Program-made: the position numbers and the translations under genes
The notes under the pieces: generated by a model
What the model was told of the DNA's origin: nothing
The model's database searches: none
The model's input: only the letters and a program-made list of their open reading frames with translations
Part shown: positions 12,433-24,600 of the stretch, one piece after another
Position numbering within the stretch: position 1 is the first letter of the stretch
How the letters are laid out: the number at the start of each line of letters is the position of its first letter
Source: Sphagnum magellanicum
Lineage: Eukaryota > Streptophyta > Sphagnopsida > Sphagnales > Sphagnaceae
Assembly: GCA_021904315.1 (NCBI GenBank)
Contig: CM038923.1
Span: 6,888,038 to 6,952,037, forward strand
Reading direction: 5' to 3'
Length of the DNA stretch: 64,000 nucleotides

Positions 12433-13035
12433 CCGGGTTTCATGTGCCCAAATCCAAGTCCCAAAATGAGTACGCGGAGAATTTAAGTGGACTTGGGTTT
12501 CGTGTGTCCAAATCCAAGTCCCATAAATAGCTACGTGGTGAATTTAAGTGAAAATTGGGTTCCAAAATCCAAGTACCAAAAATTGGTTACATGGTAAAAG
12601 TTACTATAAATTGGGGTTTCAAGTTCCCAAATCCAAGTCCCAAAAAATAGTTACATGTAACGTTACCTGAAATTGGGTTTCATGTTACCAAATTCAAGTC
12701 TCAAAAAATAGTTACGTGAAATTGGGTTTCATGTTCCCAAATTCAAGTCCCAAAACTGATTACATGCTAAATTTAACAGAAACTGGGTTTCATGTTACCA
12801 AATCCAAGTTCCGAAAAGGGTTAACCTAAGAATTGGGTTTCATGTTCCCAATTCCAAGCCCCAAAAATGGCAACGTGCTTAAGTTACCAGAATTGGGTTT
12901 AACGTTACCAATTCCAAGTCCCAAAATTGGTTATCAGAAATTGGGTTTCATATTCCCAAATCCAAGTCCCAAAATTGGCAATGTGCTCAAGTTACCTGAA
13001 ATTGGGTTCCATGTATCATGCTCTTAGATCCCAGG
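12433..13035. repeat. Minisatellite, about 10.5 units of 47-62 bp
   Basis: Each unit contains a core like TTGGGTTTCATGTTCCCAAA, then TCCAAGTCCCAAAA, then a spacer with TTACGTG/CAACGTG-like words and often TTTAAGT or AAGTTACC. Units begin near 12433, 12493, 12553, 12609, 12671, 12720, 12780, 12830, 12890, 12937 and 12997 (partial). Length varies through indels in the spacer. A weak extra unit may start near 12330. ACGTG cores are kept in at least three units. The array ends right where the gene-like, GC-richer leader of the ANTH gene begins. Confidence 0.92.
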
Positions 13036-13099
13036 TCTCAAAATGCCTGCGTAGTAAACAGACCTGAAGTCGCCATTTCGATTCTGACCTCTCAATTAT

Positions 13100-13357
13100 C
13101 CGGTTCTTACGAGGTAACAGTGAGAATGGGGTTTCATTCATCTTCACCGCGCAAACGGCCCACCGCAAGAGATACACAACAGGGAGAAAGAGGAAGGCGC
13201 TCTCGAGGACTAAGAAACCTGCCGCGGCTGCCGCTGCTGTGCAAACCGACCCTTTGTGCAGTCCAATTGCGGTTCTGCGGATTGCAGATCGTAGACAGAT
13301 TCGGAAGGCGAGCATCTTCTTTCTTGGGAATTTTTTTCGGGCTCCATCGACACTTTT
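13100..13357 (+). other. Probable 5' leader exon of the clathrin adaptor gene
   Basis: GC-richer stretch ending at a good donor (TTTTG then GTAAGTTC at 13358). The matching acceptor is CATCTGCAG ending at 14156, six bases before the ATG at 14163. This predicts a leader intron at 13358-14156. The upstream limit of the exon cannot be set from sequence. Leader introns are common in plant housekeeping genes. Confidence 0.5.
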
Positions 13358-13542
13358 GTAAGTTCTTCTCGAGTTTCTTCCCTGGCTGGTTTTATGCTTT
13401 CGCGCTGTTGCAGGGGTCTGTCGTATGGTGGAATGTTTGCAATTTAGAGTAAAATTCTAGCTATTGTAGTAGGTTTGGTAGTGTTTGGGAAGCCTCCGTG
13501 TTTTGGAGATGTTTTGTTTGGAGTTTTTCCTGTACTGATTGT

Positions 13543-13572
13543 GAGCGAGAGCGAGAGAGAGAGAGAGAGAGG
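13543..13572. repeat. (GA)n microsatellite in the leader intron
   Basis: GAGCGAGAGC followed by an uninterrupted GA run, inside the predicted leader intron of the clathrin adaptor gene. Confidence 0.85.
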
Positions 13573-14162
13573 TGTGATCATAACATTTTTGGTGTGGGAT
13601 TTGTTTTGTTTGTTGCGGGGTGTGGGGATTCAGGCAGGATTTTATTCGCTTTATTCTGGCGTTGTATTACTGGCAGTCTCTCGTAGTAGGCGGGACTTTT
13701 ATAGACTTGCTTTGTAGCGCGATCCAGGAGTCGCAGCTCGGTGTAGGCGTTTGGGAGCCCGCTGCTGCTGCCGCGGCTCGGTGTTGCTGTATGTCTCTGT
13801 TCTGCCTGTTGGATGTGCCAGGAGTTTTTTGTTGGTCAAACATTCTCGTTGAGAAGATCCTGACATTGTTGTTACTCTAGCTACCGAGACTCTCTCTCTC
13901 TACAGCAAGTTTGTTCGATTCTAGTGGTGCAGGAAACAGTCCGGATTATCATCAGATGCTCGTCTACTATGGCTGATGTTTTCGTCGTCATTGTCGGAGG
14001 TTTGGTCTCTAGAGAGTGATATAATAATACCGGCTCTGCTGCCGCAGTTGATGAACAATTCTCTTCGCTGCTGCTACTGCTGCTCTTTCTCTCTTGCGTT
14101 GGATTTGTGAACTGAATAACAACATTGCAAACTGTCATTGGTACTATCATCTGCAGGGCGCC

Positions 14163-16844
14163 ATGGCACCTCGCAAGCTCCGGCAGGCGTTAGGAGTGGT
14201 GAAGGACCAAACAAGCATAAGCATTGCCAAAGTAGGAGGAACGAAGTCTCCGGATCTGGACGTGGCATTAGTGAAGGCATGCAGCCATGACGAATTCTTC
14301 GACGACAGATACGTAGAGGAAGTGTTGCACCTCACATCTCTCTCTCGTGGTTACATCAACGCCTGTGTCGTAGGACTCAACAGAAGGCTCACAAAGACAC
14401 ACAACTGGATCGTGGCGCTCAAGTCCCTTATACTCATCCACCGCTTGCTTCGCGACGGTGATCCGGTCTTCGAGCAGGAAATGCTGCGGGCTAGTCGTCA
14501 CGGCATGCGTATGCTCAACCTTTCCTACTTCCGAGATGGCTCAGATCCCCACGCCTGGGATTATTCCTCGTTTGTTCGCACTTTCGGCTTGTTTCTTGAC
14601 GATCGTATCGATTGCTCCATCTTCGGAAACTCTTCAGACCGTCGAAGAAGTCGTAGTCATCGGTCTGCAAATCGCAGCAGATCCAGCTATCGCAACAGCA
14701 GCGGAGACTCTAGTCCTTCTCGTTTTCATTCTAGATCCGCCTACGACTGGACTTCTCCTTCTCCTTCTCGTTCCAATGACAGCAGATCTGGTTACACTTA
14801 CAGCGATGACCGCCGATACAGCAGTGGCGGTGGCGGCGGCTACCATGACGGACGCCGTTCTCCAAGATACAGCGAGAGGAATGATAGGTTTGAATCTCGC
14901 AGTGCTCTTTTGTCTGATTATTTGCTGTTTGGGATATAGTTGCTGCATGTTTTTCTTGGGTTCTTTGTAGTTTCAGGTTTTGCTGTCTCTACAGCTGGGT
15001 TTGTAACTGGGAATTTCAGGAGAAAGAGAAGATGCAGTAAAAAGGGTTTCAAGAACAGGTGAGAAAGAGAAGATGTAGCAAAGGGTTTTAAGAACATGTT
15101 TGCTGAAGTAATTTGTATTGCTTGAAAATTTGAAGATTTGATGAAGAGGAGGATGTGGAGGATGTGCCTATCAAGGAAATGAATACAAAGATGCTGCTGG
15201 AGAAGCTTCCAGTTATGCAACAATTGCTGGAGCGGGTGTTGGGATGTCGTCCTACAGGTGCTGCAAAGACCAACTCACTTGTTCAGATTGCTATGTACCC
15301 TGTTGTCAAAGAAAGCTTTCAGCTCTATGCAGATCTCAGTGAGGGGACAACAATGCTGCTTGAGGGTTTCTTTGAAATGGAGCAACGAGATACTGTCAAA
15401 GCTTATGATATCTACAACTGCTTTGCTAAGCAAAGTGAGGAGCTTCACAATTTCTACAACCTTTGCCGGAAGTATGGTATTGGCCGCTCTTCAGAGTATC
15501 CCACTTTACAGAAAATTTCACAAGAGCACCTAGGTACAATGGAAGACTTTCTGAAGACACGCAAGCATGGTGATTCCCAGGGATCCAAGAGCCCAGAGCC
15601 ACAGCCTCTCCAACTTGAGTACAGGCCAGAAACACCACAACCTGAGCCCACACCAGAACCACAAGTTGTGATACCTGAGCCTGAAGCTGTTACACCTCCA
15701 CCTGAACCCCCTCAAGTTAAGCCTGAGTCTGTGCAAACTGAAGGAGGTATTTCCACAGTCCATATGGATTACCTGTCTGTTTTCTTTCATTTGAGCTAGA
15801 TTCTTAATGAAGGGTGTAGTTGCAGATGGATTAGTACATGTATGTCATGTCACAATGGAGATTTTTGGGTTGTGAAAATAATGTTTGGCCTGTCTAGTTT
15901 TGTAGCTGTAATTTGCACTGCTGATGCAAATGAGGACATTAGTGTCTATTCTGGTCTGATTTCAATTAACAAGTAGTATAGGGTTTGTACGTGCTTACAG
16001 CTCTGTGGAGGTAAGAAATGGTCCTGGAGTTGAAGGATTAATTTTGCTAAGGACATGTTGATGCATCCTCTTTACTTTTAGGTCTTGCTTTGTGGTGAAG
16101 ACAGTGAAAAAGAACTTAAATGGGGTATCTTTGAGCAATCTGCTCACCATGACATGATGAACACGTGCAGATCTGTTGGACTTGGACAAGCCGACAATCT
16201 CCCAAGAGGATCAGGAAAACAGATTGGCTCTGGCGCTTTTCTCTGGCACATCTCAAACAACATCCAACAGTAGTTGGGAAGCATTTGGTTCAGGCCAAGG
16301 CTTACAACTGAGTGGTGGAACTCTTCAATCTGATGCTGCAGATAGTGGGAAAGCAGGCTGGGAGCTTGCACTAGTGACTTCAGTGAGCAACCTGTCAAAG
16401 CCTACAAGTGCAACCATGGCAGGTGGGTTTGACCCTCTTTTGTTAACCAGCATGTATGATCAGGGGGCAACTCGGCAAAAGCAATCTGCAGCTGCAATCC
16501 CTGCTGGCAGTGCCAGCAGTGTATGTATACCCAATCGACCATCATCCTCGTTTTTGGCACTGCCAGCACCACCTGGTGCAATGCCACTACCTGAGTCTGG
16601 AGAGGATCCTTTTGCTGCCTCTGTGGTGATTCCCCCTCCATCATATGTGCAAATAGCAGATATGTCGAAAAAGCAGCAGCTCTTGGTCCAAGAGCAAATG
16701 ATGTGGCAGAAATATCAGTCTGATGGAATGCGTGGTGAACAGAGTTTTATGAAACTCTACAGTAACCCTTACATGGGTACAGTGCCTCAGAATTCTTTTG
16801 GTTTTCACCAATATGGTGTTGGAATGCCTATTGGCAACTATTAG
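14163..16844 (+). CDS. ANTH-domain clathrin assembly protein (AP180/CALM family)
   Basis: Endocytic adaptor that binds phosphoinositides and links membrane to clathrin and AP-2. Exons 14163-14887, 15136-15746 and 16171-16844 (TAG); both introns are GT-AG and keep frame; 669 residues. The ANTH domain starts near residue 25 (DVALVKACSHDE, EVLHLTSLSRG, then ALKSLILIHRLLRDGDP) and resumes after residue 242 with VMQQLLERVLGCRPTGAAK, YPVVKESFQLY and GIGRSSEYP. Between the halves, residues 157-242 form an Arg/Ser-rich insert with RS/SR pairs and a Gly run. The tail has a Pro/Glu-rich stretch, a clathrin box DLLDLD at 446-451 that spans the second splice junction, FDPLLL, a DPF motif at 591-593 (AP-2 type) and the family block LLVQEQMMWQKY near the end. 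It resembles the Arabidopsis At1g03050/At4g02650 type from memory. The start is the first ATG after the leader intron and begins the usual MAPRKLRQALG-like N-terminus. Confidence 0.95.
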
Positions 16845-18183
16845 GCATCTTAATTGCCTGTATCTTTGTAGATTCCAAGATACATGTTTTCCTGTAGTAA
16901 TTGGTCATTGAGGGTTCATTCTGAATCCCAGGTAGCTGTGTCAGCCATAATAATTGTCTATTGAAATCTTGACACATTGTACTCAGGCCTATTAGCAGCA
17001 TTCGCTCTTTGGTCTGACATTGCAAAACTTCCTTTTACCGTGCTTGGGAAGTTCTTGCCAACTTGTCAACATTTGGAGCAAAGAGCTTTACTAGTACAGA
17101 AGATGGATAATCAGATTCAGCACCACAAGATTGCACAATATAGTTGGCATGCTTTTGGTGTACATCAAGGCTGGGCTCTTCTTCTGAATATCTCCCGGAT
17201 ATCATTTGAGGGTATCATATTCTTTGACCTCAGAATTGGTTAGTTAGTTGGGTTTGCCTCCTGTCATTGATAAACATAAGTCAGATGAAGTAACCTGTGG
17301 ACAAAATGCTGCCATTTTTGTACTATCTGACGGTTGAATGACACTTTGTGAAAAGTAGCATGTTAGATTGGTATGTTTGTTCAAGTATCTCCCCTTTCTG
17401 TGAAGTTTTCAATTGCTCATACAAGAAGATTTCTGATAGCATATTTTGTCTATGTTTTCACTAGATGCAATTAAGGAGTGTTGAGGAATGGTTATTTAGT
17501 ACTGACTATGACATTCAAATGGGTGCCTCCTGTAAGTTTTGAAGAAAGTAGTGAGGAATATTTGACACAGCATTTTGGAAAGGAAAGTTGTGACATTTTC
17601 AGAATTTGCACAATTGGGTGGTTATTCAACATCTGTCTTGACTTTTGCAATCTCTCTTCTTTGGTGCATCTTCATGGAAGTGATTCTCCTACTCAATATA
17701 ACTTTGTGTGAGAAGGTGCCATTTGATGGCAAAGGGTCTGTCTCTTTTGGAGTTGGGAACATATTTTTAGGGTTTGGACTAGTGTTGGGTTGGTTAGGTC
17801 TTTGGAGAGACTAGTTGTGAGGGAGATTAAAAGATTCAAGCAAAAACAGAATGACCTGATTCTCGAAAATCAGAACCCTAGAATGATTGTATATTCACAC
17901 TTGGTTCACTGTAAATTGGGAGCAACAATATCAATTATGATACCAGCTTGATATACAAATTCCATAATGGTCTGTAAGTAATAAAATTCATCATATTTCA
18001 ATGCAAATGGAAACATTTTTGGCAAAGACAATCCAGCTTATACAGGAATATGAGTTATTTTCAGCTCAAGGGTTTTTTAGGGGGCCCCAAAGCTAAAGCC
18101 TTGCTAAAGCAAAGAACTTTTGAAGGGAAATGATGGAAGATTGAAGTTCCAACCACAAGCTAGGTCCTTGCACATGCTCTCTG
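16845..18183. other. 3' region of the clathrin adaptor gene and intergenic DNA
   Basis: The first few hundred bases are probably 3' UTR; no canonical AATAAA is close (AATAAT near 16951; AATAAA only near 17980). An open frame at 17575-17814 is hydrophobic but has no family resemblance. Nothing else is recognised. Confidence 0.5.
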
Positions 18184-18383
18184 CATGTATTTGTGTTTTT
18201 ACAACACTTTATGTGTTCAAGGTTACATGCTAGTGAAGTGTTGATATGATGCTGTAATAACATTGTAATACAATGATTAATCCTCACAATATGTTACAAT
18301 GCCATCACAATTGTATTAATATTTTGGTAGCACTTAAACTTGAACACATTGTTAAAGTGTTGTAAAAAAAACACAAATACATG
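18184..18383. mobile_element. Foldback/MITE-like element, 200 bp
   Basis: Ends are inverted: CATGTATTTGTG then TTACAACACTTT and TGTGTTCAAG on the left, and the reverse complement of CATGTATTTGTG, TTACAACACTTT, TGTGTTCAAG on the right. Each arm is about 45 bases with small indels. There is no coding capacity. This is the architecture of a miniature inverted-repeat transposable element; the superfamily is not decided. Confidence 0.75.
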
Positions 18384-20950
18384 AAAGGGCAAGTTTGTGA
18401 TGTAATCTGCTACAATCTCTGCATGTCTAAAGCTCTGACAGAAAATTACAAGGGTATCGGGAGGGGCATGTTATCAAGTAGTATGTTTCCTCCAGAAAAG
18501 GGGTGGGTTTTTTGAAATGCCTCACCTATTTTTTTTTCGGATGATACCCATCCAGTCAATATATCACCTGGTGGGTATCACGGGAAATCTAATTCTGCCA
18601 GTGCCCTAGTCATTGAGGCTAGTATCACTGCAATGAAATTGTCAATATGGGTAGCAACTCTTCATTACAGGCCAAGATCGGAACTAATCAAGTTGCCAAA
18701 CCAAGACCATGTGGCTAGAACACCATTGGAGCCCATTAGGGCAGCCTTGTTGTGCAATATCATTATGGGTATTTACAATATATCAATACCCATGTAAACC
18801 CTACATCCCTGCCCAACTCTGGTTTGGACTGATTTGGTACATTTCACAAGTGTGTAAGTAAATGTCAGTCATTTCTGTGTTTTAATTTTGCCACTACCCA
18901 AAGAAACACCTGAGAAGGCTGGAAAATAGGTGAAGATGGTGGAAGACTAAAAGGTTAGCTCACTTCCCCAGGGACACAGCTGCACATTGGATGAATCTCG
19001 GAGAGTTGGAAAATGGAGATGAACAAGTGGAAATTGGGCTAGGTCAAGCTTGTGGAATTTGGGGATAGTTGGGTTTCTGTTGTTTTTTCCCAACTAGCTC
19101 CATTCTCAGATCACAAGTTCACTCCCTCATACGCCGACCATGTTAATAAGCCTGACCTTCATCACCTCATTGGGAGCTTGACAAATCACTAATCTTGGCT
19201 TGCAATGGGCATTGCATTGCAGCCCAGGATTACCAAAGGAGTTACAGAAACTGTAGTTACTCCAATGATCCTGAGGGCATTCTGAATGCCCCTGATCTGC
19301 AGAGCATGAGATTGGAAAGAGAATCCACAATAAGAAGCACATCTATGGAATGACTAGAGCATTAATGATGCAGAGTTCTGCATTGAAGAATGTGGACATT
19401 GGAAATTGATTTTTGCTTGCTGATGCTACAAACTTTGTGTCCGGAACCCATCTCATATATTGCCCTCAATGAGTGAAGGAAATGGACTTATGAGGATGTA
19501 TTCATCTGCCATTTTTGTTCCACCCATTCATGAATTCACCCTTGCAGGAACATGAACTTGAGACTCTGTGCATTGTTAGTATCTGAGTCATTTGTGCACA
19601 ATGTGCACTGGATATGCTTCCAAGTCTCATGAGAAATAGTATGGGAATGCAAGTAGCTGCCAACATAGCGGAACTGGAAATTATGGGACATGAAGGATAG
19701 AGACTGATTCTTTAGGTTACAAACAAATTCATATGCAAGCAATTTAGCAACTTGGAATCCTTACCATTTCTCCTTTAGTTGCTGATAACCAAACTTTTGC
19801 TTTGGCACCCATGACCTTTAATTAAGCAGATTCCAATCTGCTTTTCTGAACTTGATTCTGATATTAATCTGCCCAGTATGTGTTCCAAATGGAGTCTACT
19901 TGGAATTCATACCAGTTGGATTAGAGTGATGATGGACCCACATGCTGCAGCATGTGCTGCACTTTCTGTTGTAAGCATATTATACTTATCCTTTTACTCC
20001 ATCACAAGACAAAGCAAGAAAAGGACCATTCTCCCAACTTTTCAGTTTTTGGATCTTTAAAAACTTGAGTAAAAAGTGTATTATTGTGAGGTGGTCTAAT
20101 TATAGTTCCTTCCATTTTGTTCTTTTTTCAGACAGCTTTTCTGAGAGAATACACTAGAGTCTAGAGAGAGAGATGATGGAGAGAAGACAGTAACAAAACC
20201 ATTGACAAAGTGCTCAGAAGGTTTTGGTTTGGAAGACAGCACAAAAGACAGCACTTTTACCAGTACTGGGTTTGGACTCGGTGTGGTCCCATTTTCAGTA
20301 GCTAGCTGGGAATTCATTTGCACCTCTAGAAGGCAAAAGGAACATAGGCATCATCAAGTACCAAAGGTTTCATTTGCAACTTTCTCTTCACTTTGTTCAG
20401 CTGTGTCTTTGCATCAAGTTTGCTTACAGAACCTCAAGTACAAATTCTCTTGGGACCCTTTCTTTAGCTGATTCCTTTTTGGTTCTACATAAGGTGGGGG
20501 GGTATCTACAGAAGAAGCTCTTGGGGTCATTCATTCCTTGCTCATCATCAACTCATTACTTGCAACTTGGCATGATCTTCATTCAGCATTTTCCATGTTT
20601 CAAAATATGAAGAAACAGTTTTGGACTTTCTCTCTTTCTGTGCTTTGGTAGTTTTGCAAAATTCCAAACCTGTAATTATTACTTTTTTAGTGTTTGTGTA
20701 TGCATTATAAACTGACACCAGCTCAAGCCAATGTGACTCAGAAGTTGAAAACTCTTCTTCCTCAAAAGAGCTGGAGAGCTGAGAGCCACCATCTGCTATA
20801 CTTCATCATAGTACCCATAGTTCAATCAAATTCCTATCTTTACCAATTGATCTAGTATGCTCAGACACTGAAAGGAGCCAAAATGGCAGCTTGTGACTTT
20901 ATGAACTTCTGATCCACAAGTTAGCTCCTTCTGAGCAGATTTTTTTTTTC
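18384..20950. other. Intergenic DNA without recognisable gene
   Basis: Moderately AT-rich. Short open frames at about 20202-20610 are not supported by any domain or coding-like composition. No RNA gene recognised. Confidence 0.5.
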
Positions 20951-20956
20951 CCATAT

Positions 20957-21444
20957 TTTTGATGCAGTTGAACTGGTGATCATCTATAATAAAGTTTAGC
21001 CAAATTTGGCTATAAACAGGATATGAAAGTAAAAAAAGGTTTTACATTCCTTCAATTTTTCAGCTACATGCTAAGAACCCAATAGGGAAATTTTCGGTAT
21101 TTCCCGCAAAAAAAAAAAAAAAAAAAAAAAACTGTAGAAATTTGGTGACTAGAAAACCAAAAAAACACATTAGTTTAGCCATTTTGAATTTTTAAAAAAC
21201 CAAACTTGCTAAATTTGGCCAGGAGCAAAAGGCTGCTCCTGAATGTTTTCTGTTCAGATGCAAAGACCACCTACACAATAGAAAGATAAAAGGGAGCTGC
21301 AAAATGCTTTTGGCATTATGAGGAGAAAAGAAAAAGTCAGCACAAATTGTCCACTATTTTTTTTACTGCAACAAATAGTCTGACAGTTCAGTCATGGGTT
21401 GTCTTGAATGTTAGGATGCTGTGATCTTAGTCAGACTTTTGTGA

Positions 21445-21480
<36 letters not shown>

Positions 21481-21690
21481 ACACCACAATCCCCACCAAT
21501 TTTTATTTTCTTAAATAGCCAAAAATAATTTTTTTGGGGGAAAAATCGCCATATTTTTGCACATTGTTCAAGTAAGTAGCCAGGATATAAAAGGACTTTA
21601 ATAGATTTTTACTTTCGTAGCTGGTCTATAGCCATATGTGGCTAAATCTCATAGTGGATGATCACCATTGTGGCAACATCACGATTTTTT
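20957..21690. mobile_element. Complete inverted-repeat element of the GCCAAATTTGGC family
   Basis: Left end: GATGCAG, TGGTGATCATC, AGTTTAGCCAAATTTGGCTATA, then GAAAGTAAAA and GGCTAC-like blocks. The right end reads the same on the minus strand: GATGTTGCC, TGGTGATCATCC, GATTTAGCCACATATGGCTATA, CGAAAGTAAAA, TCCTGGCTACTTACT. Arms are at least 130 bases and diverged. The centre has a poly-A run (21107-21130) and an ATT microsatellite. No coding capacity. Single ends of the same family occur at least eight more times in the window. Confidence 0.75.
21445..21479. repeat. (ATT)n microsatellite
   Basis: About eleven ATT units inside the inverted-repeat element at 20957-21690. Confidence 0.9.
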
Positions 21691-21699
21691 ATATTTTAA

Positions 21700-24600
21700 A
21701 TGCTGCTCCCCACTCCCCACCAGAGTGTATTTTAATTTTGGGGCAAATTTTGCACCAATGATTTTCTTTTTGAATTTCTTTTCTTTTTAGTGCAAATTGT
21801 AAAATTTGTAATATTGAAATTGCAAACTGGGATTTTTCCCCTTTCTTGAGACTTGAAACTGAAAATTTCTGGAAACTCGAATTTTCAGATAGCACAATTC
21901 ACACTTGATTGATGACAAAAAGGGCCCATTTCAAAATTGCCAGTACCAGAAACCAGAGTTTATCATGCATCTTTGTAAATACAAAGAACAAATTGTTTCC
22001 CTTTTCACACACCGTCCATCTTGCATGATACAATGGTGGGTCGTGCTTCAATCAGGCCTTGTTGCCTGTAAGATACACCACGCATAAGATCCACATTTTA
22101 AAAGTAATTTTTACATCTGACTGAAAAGAAAAAGGAATTTTTTTAAAAAATATTAATATTAATTAATTTTAAAATATTTTTTTCACATGCAACTATAAAT
22201 AAAATGAATTTGAACAGCCATAAAGTAATTTAGTCATGATACACACAAAGAGTCAATTTTATTTGTGACAAGATCATATTGCTCCTCTCCTATTATTTCA
22301 GAAAAATGTAAAATTTGATATTCCATTGCCTACAACTGCTTGCTCAAGATTGTAGAGGCTCTTTCTCGGTCTTCAAAATTTGATTTTGAGCTTCCCTTGA
22401 TTGCAACTAAATTTCTTCAAGTTGTGCCATGTCGATGCCTTTTGCTAACTTTGAGATATTAAGGAAACCAATGTGTCTATCAAATAGTATATTGATGGAT
22501 ATGCATCTTACAATAGTTGCAATCACACAAATAGCTTGAATAGACAATCACTCTTCACCACTTTGAGAGAATTATATTGTCTCTTCATAGTTTATGTTGA
22601 AGCTTTTTGTGAGTAACTTGTCACTATTAATTGAGTATTATATTTGTTAGGGGCACACTTGAATACATAGCCATATTTTATAGGTTTATAAACATATATT
22701 TAATATTTCAAGAAAAAAATTGTTAAAAGTTTTTTACAACTTCTAGAAAACATTAAAAAAACAATGTATGCAATTAACATAAAAGACTTAAGAGTCTTAA
22801 GGTTCACACTTAAAAAAACAATTTGTGACTTCTTGACATGATTTTAAGATACATGGGGCGCCTAGGCTTCATAATTATTTTTTGCAAAAGTTATAGATCT
22901 CATTATATTATTGTGAGAATATAAGAAAGTTGTAGTGCACCTTTTTACAATGTACTAATATATGAAAATCTTTTGAAGCATGTTCTTTTGATTATTGTCA
23001 ACACACATTGAAAACTTGAACTTCTTACTTTGCTTTCTAACTATTTTTTAAAAATAATCTAGGACTCTTGAAATTCAATTCTTTTGTTGCATTTATCATA
23101 ATTCAGGTCATTGATAATATCGTTTAATTTAGTTATCTAACTTATATTTCAAGAGTTTGTAAACTCATTTAAAACAAAAAAGTGTTATCCCTTTCAAGCT
23201 GAAATTCCCATGTTTCATTCTTGAGTAGTGAGGCACATTCTTCATCTACATGGCTACTTTCCATGATAAAACATTAAAAGATTAAGTAACTTCTCAAAGA
23301 AAGTTTAAGGCTTCATGAATTGATGAATCCTATTTACTTAAAACTCCTAAAATGTTCTAGAATTTTCATTTATAATGAAACTCTAACTCTATAAAAATGG
23401 GCAAAAAAGTGATTCAAAACTCCAAACACATTCAAGTAAGTTAGAAGTTTTTCAATTGCAGGATATATCATATTGAAAGTTGACCCTATTTCATGGCTTA
23501 ATTGTTATTAAATCAAAAAAAATTTAAGATCCAACTCATTATGCAAGTACATAATTACATAATTGTAATTGAAGACATTACATTGGAATTTTTAAATAAA
23601 TTTCTTTTGCAACCAAAAACATGAAAATTTATTTGTAATTATGAAATCCAATCTACATGTTAAATTAATTTATTTTAAAAGTAATTTAAAAATTTGATTC
23701 TAGAATTTGTATTTGAATTTATGGCCCAAATATTAAATTATTAAAAATGTACTTCCATTTGAAATTTAAAAATATAGTCATGAAATAAATCTTAGAATGG
23801 GTTTAATTATGGCATGTGAAATTACATGATGAATTTTACATTTTCATAATTAAAGGAATTATATTTGAATTTTTTATATGCAAATCTAAAATCAATGTAA
23901 GAGCATGCCTAGCAACACCTTCTATTTTATATTTAATACATCCCCGTCCCATTCATAATTATGAAAAATTGGACTATATAAACTAAGATACTATTTAAAT
24001 CCCAACATCTAGGTCAATCATTATGGTATAAAATTTAAACATATATTTGAAACATGCTTGTAAAATACATTTCAAAAATTCAACATTAATTTAATTTACC
24101 ATTTTAGAACATGAAAAATTAATCATTGGTTACATTGTAGGTAGGTGGTTTCCCTATGTTTTCATGAACACCAACTTTGCGTCCATTGTGTCAACTTATG
24201 GCTTAGCTAGGAAAGGGTTGACATAAATTGATGAAAACATCATAATATTTAGTTTTGTCATGTATGTTTCGTTTTGGTAAGAAATGATTTTTTTTAGTAA
24301 TTGGATCTAGATGTCAAGATTATATTTCATTAAATAAGTAATAATTTTTTGGGTAAAGTACCCCAAACTAAGGGGTACTGGTCATTATTTTTTCCAAAAT
24401 TAAGGACAAAAAAAAAAGCCAAAAAAAAACTTAATACATGTAAAAGAAAAAGGAGGACCAAATTGGTTTTATCACATGAATTTCATCCCTAGTTTTAATT
24501 ATGCCTTACTTGTGTCATCAGTGCTACTCATATTCTTCATTAAATCAAGTTTCACAAAATAAAATTTTTAAATCTTCTGAATTGATATCTAGTTTCAATA

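Noticed and set aside
14634..14970. Long overlapping frames on both strands across the ANTH exon
   Set aside because: They are shadows of the GC-rich coding exon; only the frame from 14163 carries family motifs.
18175..18425. TCTCTGCATGT occurring on both sides of the 18.2 kb foldback as a target duplication
   Set aside because: Using it as the boundary leaves unequal, non-inverted ends; the inverted arms end at CATGTA instead.
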